From the NCBI GenBank assembly GCA_000333855.2, contig CM007319.1:1676636-1740635 (forward strand): a stretch of DNA of 64,000 nt. Direction: 5' to 3'. Under the pieces are notes generated by a model. That model searched no databases, had not been told where the DNA came from, and saw only the letters and a program-made list of their open reading frames with translations. The DNA is from Endotrypanum monterogeii (Eukaryota > Euglenozoa > Kinetoplastea > Trypanosomatida > Trypanosomatidae). Numbering within the stretch: the stretch's first letter is position 1; the number at the start of each line of letters is the position of its first letter. A program made the position numbers and the translations under genes. This document shows, in pieces, positions 59,373 to 64,000 of the stretch.

Positions 59373-60226
59373 ATGAGATGTCGCGCGTTTCCTGGATCAC
59401 ACGTTTGTGAAAAAAAAGGTAAAGAAGGATTTCTCCATGGCACGTTTGTTTGTATGCTTATTGTTGTGTTTCGCCCTCGTCTCATCTTTTGCTTCAGTAC
59501 TTGTGGGTTGACCCTCTTATCCGCTGCTTCGACGCTCTTGACCATCGAGTGCTTTCTTCCAGCGTATCTTCTGTCGTTTAACATAGAAATTTCTTTCTAA
59601 CGTGGATATGTGAGTCACTGTCTCGCTCTCTGTGTCGATGCCGGTTGCGCTTTTTTTGGGCGATGTTTTTTTTGTTTTCTTTTTGAGCCACTGCGCGCCT
59701 CTTTTCCTTTCACATTCCAGTTTATTGTGGAAAGGGGGAGGAATGCGTGGAAGAGGAGGTGTGTGTGGTATGGGCTTTTTTCTTTTTGCCGTCTATACTT
59801 CACCCTGTTCGGCTGAATGGCTTCCACATATTTCCACGCGCCTTTTTTCAGTGTTTACCCACTAGAATTTTCTTTTTTTTTGGCTTCGTGCTCGCATTTC
59901 CCTTTGTGAGGTAATAGGGCTCAAGTGTGGCTGAGGGTTCGTCAAGGCGGGCTGTCATGTAGCCTCAGGATAATCGCATGCTAGTGCTCTAGTACTTCCT
60001 TTTCCCTCCTTTTTTTGTTTATGTCACATACGCTTATAACAAGGACGCTGAGTCACGTCTGTTCTTTTCACCGATGCTTCCTCTTCTGTAGGTGTTGGCG
60101 CTTCCCCAACATTGCATCTGCTACTGCGTACGTTGAAAAAAACATAAATTGCAGCACGCTCCGCGCCATTTTTTTTTTTTGGTTTATTTTCAGTAAAGAC
60201 TTTTTTTTTTCTTCCCGTCGACACGC

Positions 60227-60231
<5 letters not shown>

Positions 60232-60259
<28 letters not shown>
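60232..60259. repeat. (CA)n microsatellite
   Basis: About 14 CA units; a second, similar array lies at 60710-60736. Confidence 0.9.
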
Positions 60260-60263
<4 letters not shown>

Positions 60264-60711
60264 CCCACTCACACAACTGAAAAAAAAAAAGAAATTCCCT
60301 CGCCAATGAATTTCTCACGATTGAGAATGTCTGGACGCAACATGGAGAGGGTTCGGTACTCCCTAGATGGGGTTTGGCCAACTCATGCCGCTTCTCGCAT
60401 GTTGCTTCTTTTTCTGCTCAACGGGACACGCGCAGGGTACAAAATCCATGCGACGTCTCTTTTTCCATTTTGGAATCAATTTCTCCTGTTTTATCAACAT
60501 GTGACAAGTCTACTCTTTGTCAAACTTTTCGATTTTGTGTTTTCTTTGCTAACTTTGAGCTTATATTGCCCTCTTTGCTCAATCCCAAAGAAGTGTTCTC
60601 CTTAAAAAAAACCCAGTTGCAGAGAGGAGGGCACAGTTACAACATCGAGCATACGTTAATCAATTTTTCCACCACTGAAGGCCAGCTGATTTTCGATCCT
60701 CCCTTTTCTCC

Positions 60712-60742
<31 letters not shown>

Positions 60743-60946
60743 TACACGAGACGGTAGTACGATTTGACAGAGCGTCAAACACAGCATCGAAATATTGCGG
60801 GAGAGGGGTAAGGTGGGGAGAAACGTGGAGGTGGTCACGTCCATTAGTCTATGCTCTTTTCTTTCATTTACATTTGCCATTGAAGCGCTGTGCTTCTAGT
60901 CACTTTCGTTCTACGTCTTACAGTTGCTCGGAGCTTCACGTCCTTC

Positions 60947-63900
60947 ATGAAGAACTATAGGCAGACGGCTGACGCCTCGGTATCATCGACCACGCTTCTA
61001 GAGAGTCGTCATGGCGCCGTTCCACTCCCATACGCATCACAAAGGGTTGCCGCTTCTCGGGATTCCTGCACAGAGACGAGTGGCCAACCGGAATTTCACC
61101 GCGCCGCCAAAGGAGGCTTCACCGGCAAATCTTTGGAGATGTTTCAGGTCGTAATTGATGGCGACGACGGTGGTATTGCCATGCGGCGCGTGCATGACCG
61201 CATCGAAGCGGCCCTGCGTGTGCGCACACTCTATCAGCCGCTGGGGTGTGATGTGGGCAATCGGGTTCGGACCAATCCGTATCCGTCACCTCAAATGCCT
61301 GGTAGCGTCACGATTACGCAGGAGGGCGGTGTCTATAGGGTTTCAGACCATGACGTGTCGCTTTATCTTCCTATACGACTCTGGTCACAGTATTCCGTAG
61401 ACGTGCAGAAAGTGCGGCTCACCGTCGGCAACGCCGGCTGTGTGAAAGCGTGCCACCACCGTCTCGGCATCATTCAAGAACTCTCCCGCATGTTTTTTTT
61501 GCTCAACGCCGAGATGGAGGAGCAGTCGAGCTACCACAAGGCCGGTGGCGTTTTTTCGTCTTCCAGGAAAGTAGACAACTCTGTTGAGTTTAGTGAGTCG
61601 ATGGACGCGCAGGAACTTCTCGAGAGTGTGAAGGAACATTACCGGCGTAGTCCAGAGGCAGCGGTGCACCTGCGCGACGGATCGAGCTCTACACTGCGAG
61701 AGCTTCTCGGTGAATATGGCGTTAGGTCTGCAGATGAGCTCACTGTGGCTGGTCTCCGGTGGCAGGCAGAAGAGGACGCTCAGGAGCAGATGAGCTCTGA
61801 GGATTGCGCGAGTATGGTGACTCTCGGCGCTGAGCTGCGCTTTTCCTTCACCTCGCTGAGAGGAGGCCTCTGCGAGAAAGTGCTCCGCCGCGTTGTGACC
61901 AGGCCAGGGCGACCCTCACTTGCCCCACAGGCCGCCGAGTACAGCCTGATGCTCTACGGGCTCCATTCCTCAGAGCTGAGAGAGGTTGCGGAGCTCATGC
62001 GACAAAAGGTAAAGGGCCAGCATCCGTGGGTGCAGTTTATTTTTAGTATCTGCTTGACAGAGTCACCGTCTTTTCAGACGGTCAGCAGCTGTGCGACATT
62101 GCAGGACCAACTGGACAATATATTCCTTCCCCTTTTCAAAGCCACGTTGGCACCGGAAGACCCGGCGAACACCGATGTGGCGTGGCTGCTAGAGCAAGTG
62201 GGCGGTCTTCAAATGCACCATACAGGAGATGGACCATGGCGCGACTTCAACGAAATGGCACCGCCACCCGATCAGGTGCCCATTGCTGACAAGCAAAGTG
62301 TGCTCTACTATATGTACTACGTGTACGCTAACCTCGCTGTGCTGAACAGTCTTCGAAAGCGTAAAAGACTGCTGCCGCTTCAGCTGCGTTGTTCAGCCAA
62401 CAAGACAACGGGGATGGATGACTTGATCGGCGCCTACATCCTCTCCGATGTCATCACACGCGCCACCAAGATTGCCGACTACCCTGTGTTGCAGTATCTT
62501 TGTGGCCTTCATCGTGTCGGTCTGACACTCTCACCGCTCTCTGACCACATGGAAAACATCGTGAAGTACAAAGATCACCCGCTTCCTCATTTCCTCGACC
62601 GCTGTCTGCACATCACGCTCTCCACCGAGTCGCCGCTGCGCTATCATCACAACCCTCGCGCACTTATCGAGGAGTACGCCACAGCACAGAAAATGTTTCG
62701 ACTCAGCTCGCTGGACATGACTGAGCTGGCGCACAACAGTGTTCTCATGTCTTCCTTCTCCCCTCGGGCAAAGCGTCAGTTGCTCGGAGAGCACTACCAA
62801 CTGGGTGTCGAGGGCAATAACTTTTCTCTGAGCCATGTTACCAACGCACGACTCGCTTTCCGCCAGGAGGCCTGGCAGCTCGAGCGGAATATGATGCGAG
62901 ACCTAGACTTGAATTCTGTTCACAAGGTTGGCACCAAGACGAGTCGTTGGCACTACCTGAGCAATGTAAAGGAGGTGGAATACGATACAGTAATGGATAG
63001 TCGCGTCCGTTTTCCGCGCACTGTGCTCAAGGGCTCACACAAGGACCCGAACGCCGCGACGGCGGCGCCGCGCGTTGCGCGCGCACTGGACCTGCGTAAG
63101 CAGTATATCTGGCGTTCACCCCCGCCATGGGAGACGGCGCAGCGGCACGGTGTCGAGACGGATTTTCAGCGCCACACAGCGACGTTCAACGAGGATGAGT
63201 GGGCCTACGCGGCAAGCGACGCGGTGTTCATTGCATACCCGAAAAGCGCTGTGCATGCTTGGCCGCGGTCTCTGCCGACGCTAGACGACTTTCACAGGCA
63301 CTTACGTGAGTTGAAGGACATATGCGCCAGCGCCGAAGTAAGGGAATATGCACGCAAGCGACTCGAGAACCTAGAGCATAAATTCCGTCTCCACCTAGCT
63401 CTTAATCATGAAAACGAAGCTGGGACTACAGAGGATCGGCAGTCCTCAAACAGAGACTTTTATCAGGCCACGAAGGTTGACACACATATTCACATGGCCG
63501 CTGGCATGACACCGAAGCAAATCTTGAAGTTTGTTCTTGCCAAACTGAAGGAGAGCGGTGACGACATCGCCATGCAGAAAGGGGACGAAATCATTACACT
63601 GGGCCAACTCTTTGCGAAGGCCGGCATCACACCCAACTTGACAGTGGACCAGCTGAACGTGCAAGCCGATCACACGTTGTTTGAGCGCTTCGACAATTTC
63701 AACAGCAAGTATAATCCGATGGAGAGCAGTGACTTGCGCTCCCTGTTGCTAAAGACGGACAACTTCATGAACGGGCGCTACTTTGCGGAGTTGATCCACG
63801 ACGTTTTTGAGCAATACTCGCGCGACCGCTACACGTACGCTGAGAACCGTCTCTCCGTTTATGGAATCAACATCAAGGAGTGGGACAAGCTGGCGAATTG

Positions 63901-64000
63901 GTTTGCGACTCATGGCATGGCGAACAAACACAACAAGTGGATTATTCAGGTACCGCGCGTGTACAAGGTCTTTCGTGCGCAGAACGTCATCGGCAGCTTC
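60947..64000 (+). CDS. AMP deaminase (3' end missing)
   Basis: The frame is open from the ATG to the window edge (1,018 codons); an in-frame stop at 60881 and no earlier ATG fix the start. The catalytic region begins at ~840: KVDTHIHMAAGM (residues ~843-854) carries the first two metal-binding His of the adenosine/AMP deaminase family (VDTHvH in AMPD). FDNFNSKYNPMESSDLRSLL and KTDNFMNGRYFAELIHDVFE follow, in the AMPD order. The middle contains TRATKIADYPVLQYLCGLHRVG and the segment with HNPRALIEEYATAQKMF. The last visible part is YAENRLSVYGINIKEWDKLA; the later SLSTDDP-type motif lies beyond the edge. The enzyme converts AMP to IMP, part of purine salvage on which these parasites depend. The long N-terminal part (~840 residues before the catalytic site) is larger than in yeast Amd1 and is probably regulatory. 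Confidence 0.9.
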   Translation, partial: MKNYRQTADASVSSTTLLESRHGAVPLPYASQRVAASRDSCTETSGQPEFHRAAKGGFTGKSLEMFQVVIDGDDGGIAMRRVHDRIEAALRVRTLYQPLGCDVGNRVRTNPYPSPQMPGSVTITQEGGVYRVSDHDVSLYLPIRLWSQYSVDVQKVRLTVGNAGCVKACHHRLGIIQELSRMFFLLNAEMEEQSSYHKAGGVFSSSRKVDNSVEFSESMDAQELLESVKEHYRRSPEAAVHLRDGSSSTLRELLGEYGVRSADELTVAGLRWQAEEDAQEQMSSEDCASMVTLGAELRFSFTSLRGGLCEKVLRRVVTRPGRPSLAPQAAEYSLMLYGLHSSELREVAELMRQKVKGQHPWVQFIFSICLTESPSFQTVSSCATLQDQLDNIFLPLFKATLAPEDPANTDVAWLLEQVGGLQMHHTGDGPWRDFNEMAPPPDQVPIADKQSVLYYMYYVYANLAVLNSLRKRKRLLPLQLRCSANKTTGMDDLIGAYILSDVITRATKIADYPVLQYLCGLHRVGLTLSPLSDHMENIVKYKDHPLPHFLDRCLHITLSTESPLRYHHNPRALIEEYATAQKMFRLSSLDMTELAHNSVLMSSFSPRAKRQLLGEHYQLGVEGNNFSLSHVTNARLAFRQEAWQLERNMMRDLDLNSVHKVGTKTSRWHYLSNVKEVEYDTVMDSRVRFPRTVLKGSHKDPNAATAAPRVARALDLRKQYIWRSPPPWETAQRHGVETDFQRHTATFNEDEWAYAASDAVFIAYPKSAVHAWPRSLPTLDDFHRHLRELKDICASAEVREYARKRLENLEHKFRLHLALNHENEAGTTEDRQSSNRDFYQATKVDTHIHMAAGMTPKQILKFVLAKLKESGDDIAMQKGDEIITLGQLFAKAGITPNLTVDQLNVQADHTLFERFDNFNSKYNPMESSDLRSLLLKTDNFMNGRYFAELIHDVFEQYSRDRYTYAENRLSVYGINIKEWDKLANWFATHGMANKHNKWIIQVPRVYKVFRAQNVIGSF

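Larger units (their letters stand above)
59171..60946. other. Intergenic spacer, 1.8 kb
   Basis: T-rich UTR sequence with an AT-GT repeat (59325-59371), CA repeats (60232-60259, 60710-60736) and many T tracts. No gene is seen. Confidence 0.7.

Noticed and set aside
1..64000. CRISPR arrays, tRNA or rRNA genes, transposons, strand-switch region
   Set aside because: No direct repeats with spacers, no tRNA-like arms found by eye, no retroelement reading frames, and all supported genes are on the plus strand. Small ncRNAs such as snoRNAs cannot be excluded without a search.

Overview
The window reads as nuclear DNA of a trypanosomatid, most likely a Leishmania-type organism (subfamily Leishmaniinae). 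All 27 coding calls are intronless and on the plus strand, with no strand switch. They are separated by roughly 0.5-3 kb of T-rich, microsatellite-rich spacers, and many starts lie behind polypyrimidine tracts of the kind used for trans-splicing. Products such as SNAP50, cyclophilin-40 and a GRP170 ending in EGDL fit this group. From memory, the order PSD ... GRP170, GcvH, CyP40 resembles the distal part of Leishmania chromosome 35; this was not checked. Listed starts are the first in-frame ATG, because several longer frames begin with GTG or TTG.

Layout. 0-5.5 kb: the 3' end of a beta-propeller protein with kaptin-like features, then a CLEC16A/Ema homologue. 7-11.4 kb: the most unusual gene, a 1,479-residue protein built from five tandem pairs of SET-like modules. 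12.6-15 kb: an RVSF-motif/extended-PHD gene split by an in-frame TAG, then a LAMTOR2-like roadblock protein. 15.6-19.1 kb: two mitochondrial membrane genes, an Oxa1-type insertase and phosphatidylserine decarboxylase. 20-25 kb: a coiled-coil protein, a permuted papain-like protein without its catalytic residues, and a pseudokinase. 25.7-33.5 kb: SEC63, a CGR1-like nucleolar protein, a dual-specificity phosphatase, and SNAP50 of the spliced-leader/snRNA transcription complex. 34-42 kb: a microtubule group (katanin p80, PACRG, a kinesin) interrupted by a decayed gene and by a C-rich block almost without T.

42.8-51 kb: ER GRP170, mitochondrial glycine-cleavage H protein, a stretch of gene relics, and a GAPDH-like protein without the catalytic Cys/His. 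52-59.2 kb: a DUF1761-like membrane protein, cyclophilin-40 and a SCAMP, with long empty spacers. 60.9-64 kb: an AMP deaminase cut off by the right edge.

The genes do not form one pathway, as is normal for kinetoplastid polycistronic units. There are functional neighbourhoods: endolysosome/TORC1 (kaptin-like, CLEC16A, LAMTOR2-like), mitochondrial inner membrane (Oxa1-like, PSD), ER import and folding (SEC63, GRP170) and microtubules (katanin p80, PACRG, kinesin). Three genes look like pseudoenzymes, and at least two gene relics are present. The clearest candidate for something undescribed is the ten-module SET array.
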